From contig NZ_JAIMJB010000012.1 of NCBI RefSeq assembly GCF_021295345.1, positions 1 through 64,000 on the forward strand: a DNA stretch of 64,000 nt, read 5' to 3'. The translations under genes were made by a program, and so were the position numbers. How positions within the stretch are numbered: the first letter of the stretch is position 1; each line of letters starts with the position of its first letter. Source of the stretch: Motilimonas eburnea. Its GTDB lineage: Bacteria; Pseudomonadota; Gammaproteobacteria; Enterobacterales; CBDFNC01. The notes beneath the pieces are model-generated. The model did no database searches. It saw only the letters and a program-made list of their open reading frames with translations, and was not told the DNA's origin. Positions 24,776 through 32,926 of this stretch are shown piece by piece.

Positions 24776-26221
24776 ATGAAATTTTCTCAAGTAGGTACTA
24801 TCGCGTTAATTGGCCTATCGTTAGGTCTATATGGTTGCGGTGGCAGCGACAGCAAAAAAGCTGTCAAAAAGGTGGAAGACAAGGTGAAAGAGGCGGTTCT
24901 GGATGGCATTTGGCAATCGCAAACCCATGGTTTTTATCTTGATATCAATAATGAACAGTTTACCGCTTACGATGTAACCCCTTCATATTGCATAAAAAGC
25001 CTGACCTTAAGTGCGTTTGAATATGAGGTGATCAAGCAATCTTCTGTGTTTAACCAGGTGGATGAGATCGCCGTCGATTTCAATGACATTAAAATCGTGC
25101 CGATCAAGTTTAACCGTGTTGAAAAATTGCCCGAGCCTTGCCAAAGCGAGCATTTGTTAGACCACCAAAGTGACGTGTTTAACCCCCTCGCTACGTTTAA
25201 CCTGTTCTGGGAAACCTACCAAACCCACTTTGCTTTTAACCGCTTCAAGCGTGTTGACTGGGTAAACGATTACCAAGCCTACAGTAACCGCATTAGTGCA
25301 GACGCCACGCCACCGGAAGTGATTATGCTGATTGATGAAATATTGGCCGAGCTAAGAGATGGCCACAGCAGCTTTGTTTATGCGCAGGGCGAGGATATCA
25401 GTTATGACCCACGGGGTGAGTTAGAGCAAAGCATCTATACCTCGTTTTATGAGCAAGATGACATCGACGATGTAGATGACTATTTTGCTATCTGGATGCA
25501 AGCGCACCATCAGACCCGCGCCACGTATTTTGAGCCCAGTTTTGCCACCTTAGCCCCCCATAATGGCAAGCTGCAACTGAATATGCTGCAAGACAATATT
25601 GCCTACCTTAACGTTAGCGATATGCACAGTATCATTGGCGATGCGGGCCTGGAAGATGTTGAAATAGCCGATGATGTCGCTGCTATTCATGACATCATGA
25701 ACCAGATGATCCCAACCATTAACGGTAGCCAAGGTTTGATCTTAGATTTACGCCTTAATGGCGGAGGCCATGATCATGTTGCAATGCAGTTGTTCTCGCA
25801 CTTTATTGACGCAGAAACCGTGATTGGACGTAAACGCATCAAAACCGATGATGGTTTTACCGAATTCTTTGATATTAAGGTGAAGCCCGCACCAGGCGAG
25901 CGCTACTTAGGCCCTATCGTGGTGCTGACCAGTGAGTACACCGCCAGCGCTGCCGAGGTGTTTAGCTTAGCGCTATTAGCCAGAGACAAGGTGACTTTTG
26001 TTGGCGAAAACACCAATGGCTCGTTCAGTGACAGTTTGCCGAAAACCTTACCTAACGGCTGGTCTTTTGCCTTGTCTAACGAGCAATACCAAGACATCAA
26101 GGGCAACGACTATGAGTCCATCGGCATTCCAGTGCAGCACAGTGCGCCATTATTTGCGCCTGAGAAAATCGAACAAGGGATCGATGCAGGTATCGAGCAA
26201 GGCATCGCGATTTTGAAGTAA
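24776..26221 (+). CDS. S41-family peptidase lipoprotein (tail-specific protease type)
   Basis: This 481-aa protein has a lipobox at Cys21 (GLYGCGG). A polar linker (KKAVKKVEDKVKEA) and an N-terminal domain of about 140 residues follow. The S41 protease domain then shows LILDLRLNGGGHDH, the catalytic Ser segment TSEYTASAAEVFSLAL near 383-398, and VGENTNGSFSD. An HSSF element (GHSSFVY) lies before it, as in the interphotoreceptor-retinol-binding/TSP family. No PDZ domain is evident. It is expected to cleave non-polar C-termini in the periplasm. It is convergent with the XRE gene across a long hairpin. Confidence 0.85.
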   Translation: MKFSQVGTIALIGLSLGLYGCGGSDSKKAVKKVEDKVKEAVLDGIWQSQTHGFYLDINNEQFTAYDVTPSYCIKSLTLSAFEYEVIKQSSVFNQVDEIAVDFNDIKIVPIKFNRVEKLPEPCQSEHLLDHQSDVFNPLATFNLFWETYQTHFAFNRFKRVDWVNDYQAYSNRISADATPPEVIMLIDEILAELRDGHSSFVYAQGEDISYDPRGELEQSIYTSFYEQDDIDDVDDYFAIWMQAHHQTRATYFEPSFATLAPHNGKLQLNMLQDNIAYLNVSDMHSIIGDAGLEDVEIADDVAAIHDIMNQMIPTINGSQGLILDLRLNGGGHDHVAMQLFSHFIDAETVIGRKRIKTDDGFTEFFDIKVKPAPGERYLGPIVVLTSEYTASAAEVFSLALLARDKVTFVGENTNGSFSDSLPKTLPNGWSFALSNEQYQDIKGNDYESIGIPVQHSAPLFAPEKIEQGIDAGIEQGIAILK

Positions 26222-26239
26222 TAACCGAACGGGCATTTT

Positions 26240-26294
26240 GTTTAAGCTGACTGGCCGTCATTGTATATTGACGATGCGGCTAGTCGGCTTAAAC
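26240..26294. terminator. Bidirectional terminator between the S41 peptidase and XRE genes
   Basis: Eighteen-base arms (26240-26257 and 26277-26294) pair with two G-U wobbles, and an inner GTCA/TGAC adds to the stem. It fills the convergent gap and runs to the last base before the XRE gene's stop codon. Confidence 0.7.
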
Positions 26295-26295
26295 G

Positions 26296-26967
26296 CTAAA
26301 CAATATCCCCACCGTGAAACAGGCACTCATACACTTTCTCTTGCAAAAAGAAGATCTGCTCACGGCCGCTAAACCAATTGAAATCCCCCTCGACCAAACA
26401 ATGATAGGTGTAATCCCCTTGCGCAAATAACTGCGGCCCGCGATAAGGCAAATGGGTTTCAACGGCACTTAACGCCTGCTTTAGAAAGTCACTGGAAAAA
26501 CGAGTTGATAGCACGCGCCCAACATAATTCATCGCCCAAACCGGGGTATCATCCAGCCAGATTGCTTCTTCACCCACAAACTTTTCATTCCCCAAATAAG
26601 TATCCAAGTAAGTTAACTGGCCTTCCTGATAACGCAAATCATGAGAGCCGAGGCGACAAGAAGCCACTTCAGCCCCTTTACCGGCGTAAGTTTTTACCTT
26701 GGCTCGACATAAAAATGCGATAAGTTGCTGTTGCTGATAAACCTGCTTAGCCTGCGCAGGCGTGCAATCATCGCTGCCATGAATAAGCACATCCAGCGGC
26801 ACACCAAACACATTACTCAACCGAACCAGCTTTTCCAGCTCAGGCACGGCTTCACCCGATTCCCACTTCGCGACCGCTTGCCTTGACACCGCTAACCACT
26901 CAGCCAGTTGCTCCTGAGTCAGCCCGTTCGCCTTACGTAACCTGACAATCTCACCCTTAAGTTTCAT
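26296..26967 (-). CDS. XRE-family regulator with a DUF5680 C-terminal domain
   Basis: This 223-aa protein has an N-terminal Cro/CI-type helix-turn-helix (residues 4-62: IVRLRKANGLTQEQLAEWL, VSRQAVAKWESGEAVPELEKLVRLSNVF) and a C-terminal domain matching DUF5680. That domain has the features TYAGKGAEVASCRLGSHDLRY, YLDTYLGNEKFVGEEAIW, PYRGPQLFAQGDYTYHCLVEGDFNWFSG and a terminal helix. It is presumably a ligand-responsive repressor. It is not adjacent to an obvious target. An AAAGGAGA-like site precedes the ATG. Confidence 0.85.
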   Translation of the reverse strand: MKLKGEIVRLRKANGLTQEQLAEWLAVSRQAVAKWESGEAVPELEKLVRLSNVFGVPLDVLIHGSDDCTPAQAKQVYQQQQLIAFLCRAKVKTYAGKGAEVASCRLGSHDLRYQEGQLTYLDTYLGNEKFVGEEAIWLDDTPVWAMNYVGRVLSTRFSSDFLKQALSAVETHLPYRGPQLFAQGDYTYHCLVEGDFNWFSGREQIFFLQEKVYECLFHGGDIV

Positions 26968-27072
26968 ACGCTTTCTCCTTTTAAGGGTTATCTTACTCGC
27001 CTTATAGAGCGGTGCTCTATCATGCTAGCGTTGCGTTTTGGCAACCGTTGGTTGCTTTATTACAAATAAAAC

Positions 27073-27648
27073 CTATTGTATGGCATCACTGCGTTGATCC
27101 TTGATAAAACTAGCCAGTTCAGCAAAGTCTTTAAGTAGACCTTCGGGGTCGGTGTCCGTCCACTCATAAACCCCAAATAGCTCAAGACTTCCATCAGGCG
27201 CCTTCATAGATTGCGCTAGATTGCCTATTTCGCCGACACCTTGATGAACAAGAAAAGGGATGGCAAACATCCTATATTCACCTAAGGATAGATCATACTG
27301 ATTAAGCATCTCTACAGGCCAATTGATATGCTCACCAAACGCCCCCTGAATAAATGTTGATGGAACGTGAATACGCGACTTGCCATTAGCGACCAGATTT
27401 AAAGCCGTCGGATCATTAACGTTAACGAGCGCATACATGGCCAGCCAAGGTGTTGTGCCTTTTTGATTAATCAGATATTGAGGCTCAACGGCAGTACCGC
27501 TTGAAATAACGGCGTTAAGGTTAACCATAGAAAGCAGGCCGCTCATTTGTGCCTGTGTTAAATCAATTTGATTGACCGACTGCTTGGTGATGCCGGCAAA
27601 GTACATATGCCTCCATTCAGTCGCAGACATCCCTATGGTCTCGCTCAT
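27073..27648 (-). CDS. Conserved-looking protein of unknown function (191 aa)
   Basis: This soluble protein has no signal or membrane helix and begins MSETIGMSATEWRHMYFAGI. Features are a small-residue-rich central part (NLNAVISSGTAVEPQYLI), TPWLAMYALVNVNDPTALNLV and an acidic C-terminal stretch ending with DTDPEGLLKDFAELASFIKDQ. I do not recognise a domain. A good AAGGAGT site precedes the ATG. It opens a run of minus-strand accessory genes at 27.0-30.1 kb, but a 104-bp gap separates it from the next, so it may be an independent unit. Confidence 0.6.
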   Translation of the reverse strand: MSETIGMSATEWRHMYFAGITKQSVNQIDLTQAQMSGLLSMVNLNAVISSGTAVEPQYLINQKGTTPWLAMYALVNVNDPTALNLVANGKSRIHVPSTFIQGAFGEHINWPVEMLNQYDLSLGEYRMFAIPFLVHQGVGEIGNLAQSMKAPDGSLELFGVYEWTDTDPEGLLKDFAELASFIKDQRSDAIQ

Positions 27649-27752
27649 TACTCACTCCTTGTTTCGCTCAATAGATAGGCAGCATATCATTACAGCCTAT
27701 AATATAATGACAAACACTTAGGCTAATTTTTTGCGAGTGTGAATACATGAAA

Positions 27753-28169
27753 TTATTTGTATTCATTAAACATCTCACGCTCTTGTTCGGTGATATCACA
27801 AGCTTCCCAGTTGATAGCTTCACAAATTAGATTAATCCGAGCGCAGCCCTCATATACGTTTATATGCCACAGCTTGTCGGGCAATTCATCATAGAAATCT
27901 ACATGTATCATATCGACAAGGCTAGATTTTGACCTGCGTGTGATATCAGCTTCAAACACTGTGTACAGTGGTAATTCATCCGAGGGCTGATCCACACAGA
28001 ATTTTGTTGGCTTACAGCACTCTACTACTACCTTTTTCCTGATACCGAACACGTAGAATGTCAGCGTTACCACACAACCATTTCTGCCCGTTTTAATGCT
28101 GATATCCAAATCAGCATTAGCAAGCCACTTTGTACAAATTTCTGAAAGGTTATCCATATTAAAATCCAA
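27753..28169 (-). CDS. Unknown small soluble protein (138 aa), possible immunity-type protein
   Basis: This acidic, mixed alpha/beta protein carries several cysteines (EICTKW, NGCVVTL, VECCKPTKFC, EGCARINLICEA, EACDI). Strands such as GCVVTLTFYVFGIRKKVVVECC lead, with a C-terminal helix ending EQEREMFNEYK. I do not recognise a family. Its low-GC coding and position directly before the RraB-like and Imm8-like genes suggest membership of a cluster of small intracellular protective proteins, which is inference. It is 17 bp downstream of the RraB-like gene. Confidence 0.55.
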   Translation of the reverse strand: MDFNMDNLSEICTKWLANADLDISIKTGRNGCVVTLTFYVFGIRKKVVVECCKPTKFCVDQPSDELPLYTVFEADITRRSKSSLVDMIHVDFYDELPDKLWHINVYEGCARINLICEAINWEACDITEQEREMFNEYK

Positions 28170-28186
28170 ATGAATAATAACGCCGT

Positions 28187-28552
28187 TTATGAATCAGCTT
28201 TAAACAACTCGCCTGCCAAGCTGGCATTACCGAAGGTTCCCCAGCCATCACTTTTTGCACCATAAGGATTAGATATGTCATTCAATCGCTTTTGGATGTC
28301 AATAATCGTGGCGTATGCCGGAATGACCAAGATAAAACAATATAACGTCCAATCAGACGTTTCTTCATCTTGCTCTAAGGAACATTCAAATCCGAGCGGC
28401 TCAATTAATGGTTTTAGTAACGCTCCAATTTCAGGGTTTGGAACCGCGACAAAAAAGTCTATTTCCATTGGCTTGGATAAATTAGAACCATGCTCCCTAA
28501 GGTTTATCAATGACATTCCGTCTGCATCTTTTGGGATACTTTCCATATTCAT
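28187..28552 (-). CDS. RraB-like (ribonuclease E inhibitor B family) protein
   Basis: This 121-aa protein has the RraB pattern: a strand M-E-I-D-F-F-V-A-V-P-N (29-39), a helix LLKPLIEPLGFECSLEQ, a second strand DWTLYCFILVIP, a helix TIIDIQKRLNDISNPYGAKS, and the C-terminal S-D-G-W-G-T-F-G (103-110) that closely resembles the RraB end. The canonical rraB neighbourhood is absent; here it lies among small unknown genes. Known RraB binds RNase E and alters its activity. Whether this paralogue does so is open; immunity against a nuclease is an alternative. Confidence 0.7.
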   Translation of the reverse strand: MNMESIPKDADGMSLINLREHGSNLSKPMEIDFFVAVPNPEIGALLKPLIEPLGFECSLEQDEETSDWTLYCFILVIPAYATIIDIQKRLNDISNPYGAKSDGWGTFGNASLAGELFKADS

Positions 28553-28631
28553 TTCATCCTCTTCTAATAGTAGCCCTCGTCCAACTCAGACGCGGCGACT
28601 GCCAGTTACATTTAATCTTTTAGTCGATCAT

Positions 28632-28988
28632 TCACTTAGGAAAACAGCTCATGCTGACAGGCCTCATTTGACCATTTAAATTAAACGCGACTTGTTGCCA
28701 GCTAGTTGCACCATTCGCATGATCTAACAACTTTATCACTCTACTATTTATCTCTGCCCAATTGAATTCTTCCAGGATCAAAGTTGGCGACATGAAGGTA
28801 TTAACAGCACGAGATAACAGTGCGTTTGGTGAAGCCACATAAAACTCAAAAAACACACTGTCTACTTCATGCCCCTCAAAACAAACATCAACTTCAACTC
28901 TCACATCGAATCTTTCCCCATCTTTCGGAAGCTCTGCCCCTACCGGATTTAGCTCATCACTATAAATTCTTAATAGCTTTAATTTCAT
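28632..28988 (-). CDS. Imm8-like immunity protein
   Basis: This 118-aa protein has the outline of the Imm8 family: an N-terminal strand MKLKLLRIYSDELNP, an acidic PKDGERFDVRVEVDVCFEG segment, then SVFFEFYVASPNAL, a TLILEEFNWAEINSRVIKLLDHANGATSWQQVAFNL block, and a short hydrophobic end. Imm8 proteins neutralise contact-dependent or type VI effector toxins in the cytoplasm. No toxin or delivery gene is next to it. The assignment rests on the EEFNW and GATSWQQVAFNL features and is moderate. Confidence 0.6.
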   Translation of the reverse strand: MKLKLLRIYSDELNPVGAELPKDGERFDVRVEVDVCFEGHEVDSVFFEFYVASPNALLSRAVNTFMSPTLILEEFNWAEINSRVIKLLDHANGATSWQQVAFNLNGQMRPVSMSCFPK

Positions 28989-29042
28989 CGCTCAATTCCA
29001 AGTTAAACTAACGCTGTGCAATAGGGCTGACCATTGTGAGGT

Positions 29043-29510
29043 TCATCTCTCATATTGCATATGAATTAATGCTACCGGTTCAAGATTAACCCCCTCTCTT
29101 TGCTCAATAGCATAGGGCTTGAAGCCAAGCTGGGTATACATTAGCAGCGCACGCGTATTGTAATTAAAAACAGAAAGACGTGGCGTAGCTTGGTATTCAT
29201 TCATACAAACCTCGCACATATATTCGGTGATCCTCTTGCCAAGCCCTTTGCCTCGCCACGCTTGTGAGACTAGAACATTTCCGATGAAAGCACTCTCTTC
29301 AGGGCAAATATGGTATAGATTAGCAAAACCAACCACTTCACCGTTTGCTATCGCGACCGTAAAATTTGAGCGAAGCCTGAACAGCTCATCAAGCTGGGCT
29401 GAGTCGAGCGGGTAACGCCCTTTGGGATAGAACAAGTAGAGTTCTTCAGGCGATGAAACCATATCAATGATTTGGTCATAATGAGCCGTTGTAGCAGAAC
29501 AAAATTTCAT
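29043..29510 (-). CDS. GNAT-family acetyltransferase
   Basis: This 155-aa single GNAT domain shows NGEVVGFANLYHICPEESAFIGNVLVSQAWRGKGLGKRITEYM. The R-G-K-G-L-G acetyl-CoA loop is at about 89-94, followed by the late strand RLSVFNYNTRALLMYTQLGFKPY typical of the fold. The substrate is not predictable. It is coupled by a 4-bp ATGA overlap to the upstream membrane-protein gene. Confidence 0.85.
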   Translation of the reverse strand: MKFCSATTAHYDQIIDMVSSPEELYLFYPKGRYPLDSAQLDELFRLRSNFTVAIANGEVVGFANLYHICPEESAFIGNVLVSQAWRGKGLGKRITEYMCEVCMNEYQATPRLSVFNYNTRALLMYTQLGFKPYAIEQREGVNLEPVALIHMQYER

Positions 29511-30115
29511 TTAATCCCTCCTAACTCACCTGTAATTTCAATATTCCCATTACTTGTTATGGTCAACATGGCGTTTCCCCCCATACCATGAGTAATATAG
29601 CCGAACATAAGCCCTGTTTTAGCCACGCCGTTTAGCGAGAGCTTGTACTCTACTCCTCCTTCATATTTAAAACGAAAATACTCGGTGACTTCTTCTCCCG
29701 GCGCGATAGGCGGAAAGTGATAAGTGCGATCTCTTTCTTTTAGCACCAAATCGGTTACCTCAAATGCAGAGTGATTGAAAACCGTCACTACGCTTACGCT
29801 AACGATATACATGACAGAGAGCACACCCAATATCGCCGCAGGGAAATTGAATAGCAAGATCCCCAGTAAAATACCCACTTGTTTGATGGGATAACAATGC
29901 CCACTTTTTCGTGCTTGTAGCCCGTACACCATTAAGCAACCAAGGCCAGCGATGAACAGCACCAAACCTACCTGAATGTTGTAGATACCAGCCTGCATAA
30001 GCCAATCAGCTCGGCTAACGAGCCATGAAACAAAAATAAGACCGCCAGTCATTAACGGCGTTAATCCGCAAACCAATGCAAGTTTGTACCAGATGTTCAT
30101 ATCAAACAGAGCCAC
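29507..30115 (-). CDS. Membrane protein of unknown function (202 aa)
   Basis: Four hydrophobic helices (about 9-30, 42-63, 78-100 and 101-114) precede a C-terminal soluble domain rich in strands (FEVTDLVLKERDRTYHFPPIAPGEEVTEYFRFKYEGGVEYKLSLNGV, then NAMLTITSNGNIEITGEL). I do not recognise a family. It is coupled to the acetyltransferase gene. It is divergent from the RidA-like gene across 229 bp. Topology suggests the C-terminal beta domain faces one side of the inner membrane. Confidence 0.6.
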   Translation of the reverse strand: MALFDMNIWYKLALVCGLTPLMTGGLIFVSWLVSRADWLMQAGIYNIQVGLVLFIAGLGCLMVYGLQARKSGHCYPIKQVGILLGILLFNFPAAILGVLSVMYIVSVSVVTVFNHSAFEVTDLVLKERDRTYHFPPIAPGEEVTEYFRFKYEGGVEYKLSLNGVAKTGLMFGYITHGMGGNAMLTITSNGNIEITGELGGIK

Positions 30116-30344
30116 CCTTTCCCATCATTAAGGTGAAAACACGCGCTAAATTGAGGCCTGAAGCGAACGAGCGTAGAAGGCAAAAAAATTAATCACATAA
30201 AAGTCAATAATATTTTGCAGTGTACATACCTTTCTGGCAACCTAATGCTTTGAAAATAATAACTTAGTTTATTGCTTTAGGGATATTTTCCTGCGCTAAA
30301 GCTTAACTAGGCATTTACGTAGCAACAGACAACAAGGAGCAAGG

Positions 30345-30806
30345 ATGAGTATTGAAGCAAGGCTCAGTGAGCTGGGTTTAAGCTTACCTAACGCCAGTGA
30401 TCCTCAAGGTAGCTACTGCAATTGTGTCCGTACGGGTAATTTACTGTATGTATCAGGTAAGGGGCCTGTAGCCGGTTTAAGTGTGGTGCCTAAGGGCAAG
30501 CTGGGCCAAGAGTATACAGTGGCACAGGGGTACGATTTTGCTAGGGCAACGGGGTTAGACATTTTAGCCGCCGTCAAGCTGGAGTTAGGCTCATTAGACA
30601 AGGTGGCTCGCGTGGTTAAGTTACAAGGCTTCGTCAATGCAACCGCCGACTTTGAACAACATCCTAAGGTGTTAGATGGCTGCTCAGACCTGATGGCGGA
30701 TGTGTTTGGCGAAAAAGGGATACATGCACGCTCGGTGTTTGGTGCCCTATCGGTCAGGGGCAACTTGCCCATCATCATAGATTCAATATTTGAAGTCGCA
30801 GATTAA
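30345..30806 (+). CDS. RidA/YjgF-like family protein
   Basis: This 153-aa protein of the YjgF/Yer057c/UK114 superfamily belongs to the longer endoribonuclease-L-PSP-like subgroup. It begins with ARLSELGLSLPNASDP, then NCVRTGNLLYVSGKGPV, a central helical pair DFARATGLDILAAVKLELGSLDKVARVVKLQGFVNA, and ends FGALSVRGNLPIIIDSIFEV. RidA-type enzymes hydrolyse reactive enamine/imine intermediates. The catalytic Arg seen in canonical RidA (R-x-x-V/x-P) is not placed the same way here, so activity is uncertain. It is followed by a GNAT gene, probably co-transcribed. Confidence 0.85.
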   Translation: MSIEARLSELGLSLPNASDPQGSYCNCVRTGNLLYVSGKGPVAGLSVVPKGKLGQEYTVAQGYDFARATGLDILAAVKLELGSLDKVARVVKLQGFVNATADFEQHPKVLDGCSDLMADVFGEKGIHARSVFGALSVRGNLPIIIDSIFEVAD

Positions 30807-30834
30807 CCCAACCGATCTGCACACGGGAGTGAAT

Positions 30835-31311
30835 ATGCATATCCAACAAGTCGCTGCAACAGATTTAGAAAGCGTCACCCGTCTGGTGGCAGCAGTAGCA
30901 AAAACCGACATATTGCCGCACTTTAATCAGCAAGGGCAGCAAGAATTTAATGAGCGTGCATTGCCCGATCTGCGCAATGTGTTTGAGGGCGATAACTTCC
31001 TTGCCGTTAAGGCCGTGGCCGATGGCAAACTACTTGGCTTTGCCGCCCTGCGTGACGGCAACTATTTGACCCATTTATTTGTGGCCAATGAAGCCCGTGG
31101 CACAGGTCTTGGTCGAGAATTACTCCAGCATTTGTTAGCAACCACAGCGAGTGAAATCAGGCTACGCTCTTCGGTCAACGCGGTTGGCTTCTATCAACAT
31201 AACGGTTTTGTGGCCACCGGCGAGGAAGCCGAGTTTAACGGCATTCGCTTTGTGCCTATGTTGTTATCGCCTGTAGGATCGCCCAATGCTTGTCCAACGA
31301 CTATCGAATAA
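30835..31311 (+). CDS. GNAT-family acetyltransferase
   Basis: This 158-aa N-acetyltransferase shows LLGFAALRDGNYLTHLFVANEARGTGLGRELLQHLL with the R-G-T-G-L-G acetyl-CoA loop, and a C-terminal SEIRLRSSVNAVGFYQHNGFVATGEE that matches the fold's end strands. I prefer ATG 30835 with a GGGAG ribosome site; the frame extends to 30790, which would overlap the RidA-like gene. Substrate unknown. Its stop codon falls within an imperfect hairpin (31291-31330) that may terminate transcription. Confidence 0.88.
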   Translation: MHIQQVAATDLESVTRLVAAVAKTDILPHFNQQGQQEFNERALPDLRNVFEGDNFLAVKAVADGKLLGFAALRDGNYLTHLFVANEARGTGLGRELLQHLLATTASEIRLRSSVNAVGFYQHNGFVATGEEAEFNGIRFVPMLLSPVGSPNACPTTIE

Positions 31312-31330
31312 CATTCGAATAGCCATTGGA
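31291..31330. terminator. Imperfect hairpin between convergent genes
   Basis: GTCCAAcGaCTAT/CGAAT pairs with ATTCG/A/ATAGcCaTTGGAC with one bulge and two mismatches around a short loop. It covers the acetyltransferase stop and precedes the convergent GDPD gene. No T-run follows. Confidence 0.5.
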
Positions 31331-31353
31331 CGGCACAATGAAAAGACTTGAGA

Positions 31354-32646
31354 TTACTTATCCATGCAGTTGGCGTAATAAGTCACCGTGGCTGGCCAGT
31401 CAGAGAATACACCAATGACTCCGACTTGTTGAGCCAGCACATCCAGCACTTCAAAGGTGTCACCCTCGTTGTCGATAGCGTTAGCGATGGACTGGTGATA
31501 CCAACCACCGTTGGCTTTACTTAACAGGCCTGAGCGCTCTAAAGTCCAGGTGATGATTTTCAAATCTGCCGCTTTAGCCGCCTTGGCATACTCAGATGGC
31601 ACTATGTTGTTATTGCTATCTAGAGCTAATAAAACCCATAACGGCGGGGCAATAATTTTAACGCCATCTGCGGTCAGCTGCGCCATTGAGGGCGACCAAG
31701 TATTGGCATCTTGCGGATCAAAATCGGCTAAATCGTAGCGATCGTCAAGGTAAACGGCTTGCTGCGCAAACTCCGGCGCGTTGGCAATCCAATATTTAAC
31801 ATCCTCTAGATTAAACGACTGCGGGTAAACATCGGTTGGAGCCACGCCCGCCGCGGTATATTCGTTAAGCATCTTTTGGGCATAATCTTGTTGGCTAAAA
31901 CCATCGAACGGCATTTCGACACTGGCTGATTTCAGTTCGGGCGTCATTTTCACTCCTGCCGCTTTAAACATGGCGATGCTTTGAGCATGAGTCATTAGTG
32001 TGCCCTTAGCCGAATAGAGGTCAGTGCGCCATGATGGTGTGCCAGCCATAAACTCGGCCACCGTGGTTGCATTTAGGTTACTGCCGTCCATCTTGCCTTC
32101 TAAGGTGAGAAACTCATCCAAGGTAATGTCACTGGTACAACAGGTGGCACTGGCGGCAATGCCATTGGCTGGATCAGCAGGTGAAAATGGCACGCTACAC
32201 TTGCTGGCCAACTCAGGCACAGCCAAAATATTGGTGGTGGTGGCTAAGTCACATTGCGAATGACGGCAAACCAACTCTTTGTCTTTGGTAAAGGTAACAT
32301 CACATTCCAGTATTCCCGCACCGGTATCGATGGCGGCTTGGTAAGACTCTTTGGTGTGTTCAGGAAATTGCATGGCTGCGCCGCGATGACCAATAGAAAA
32401 ATCACTGCGGTAAAACGGCCCTGTTTTGCATTGTTCTAACTTAGTCTTTAGCGCACTGTCCTGCATTTCTGCCACTAAAAATAACGGACGCGGGCCAACA
32501 GTAACCTTAGTCGCTTCAGCTGGCTTAACTGAGCCTTCTTGCTGTGCGCTAGATGCGACCTTGTCGTTATCATCGCACGCACTCAGTAGCAGCGCGCCAC
32601 TTAACACTCCCAACACGCCCCATTTATTTGTCCCGTTGATTAACAT
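31354..32646 (-). CDS. Glycerophosphodiester phosphodiesterase lipoprotein
   Basis: This 430-aa protein has a lipobox at Cys24 ([12 protein letters not shown]). Its GDPD TIM-barrel domain contains [18 protein letters not shown], where His88-Arg89 are the catalytic pair. A metal-binding segment follows ([26 protein letters not shown]), and other family features come later, such as [10 protein letters not shown]. It cleaves glycerophosphodiesters to glycerol-3-phosphate and alcohol in the periplasm. Several cysteine clusters (ATCCTS) may be disulphide bonded. It is close in layout to GlpQ, with a longer insertion. Confidence 0.88.
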   Translation of the reverse strand: MLINGTNKWGVLGVLSGALLLSACDDNDKVASSAQQEGSVKPAEATKVTVGPRPLFLVAEMQDSALKTKLEQCKTGPFYRSDFSIGHRGAAMQFPEHTKESYQAAIDTGAGILECDVTFTKDKELVCRHSQCDLATTTNILAVPELASKCSVPFSPADPANGIAASATCCTSDITLDEFLTLEGKMDGSNLNATTVAEFMAGTPSWRTDLYSAKGTLMTHAQSIAMFKAAGVKMTPELKSASVEMPFDGFSQQDYAQKMLNEYTAAGVAPTDVYPQSFNLEDVKYWIANAPEFAQQAVYLDDRYDLADFDPQDANTWSPSMAQLTADGVKIIAPPLWVLLALDSNNNIVPSEYAKAAKAADLKIITWTLERSGLLSKANGGWYHQSIANAIDNEGDTFEVLDVLAQQVGVIGVFSDWPATVTYYANCMDK

Positions 32647-32877
32647 AGTTTCGCTCCATGACCTGATTCAATCGATAATTGGTAAACCATGGCCAAGCTA
32701 AGTGATTAATATGACGACACTAACAACTACGCATGAAAGTTTTTTTAGTTTAACTGAGTGGTTTAATTGTAGCCATGATGCGTGGCTCAAAGAAGCGCCT
32801 TTACCATGCTGATGATGAGCTTTAATGTCAAAGCAGCAAGCAAACTTTGATTAACTGCACGTGACAACGATAGAAAT

Positions 32878-32905
32878 AACAAGGGGCTAAACCTAGCCCC
32901 TTGTT
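32878..32905. terminator. Terminator after the amidohydrolase gene
   Basis: AACAAGGGGCTA (32878-32889) pairs perfectly with TAGCCCCTTGTT (32894-32905) around a 4-base loop. On the minus strand it lies just downstream of the amidohydrolase stop at 32927. Confidence 0.75.
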
Positions 32906-32926
32906 CGTTTCAATTACGTTAATCAA

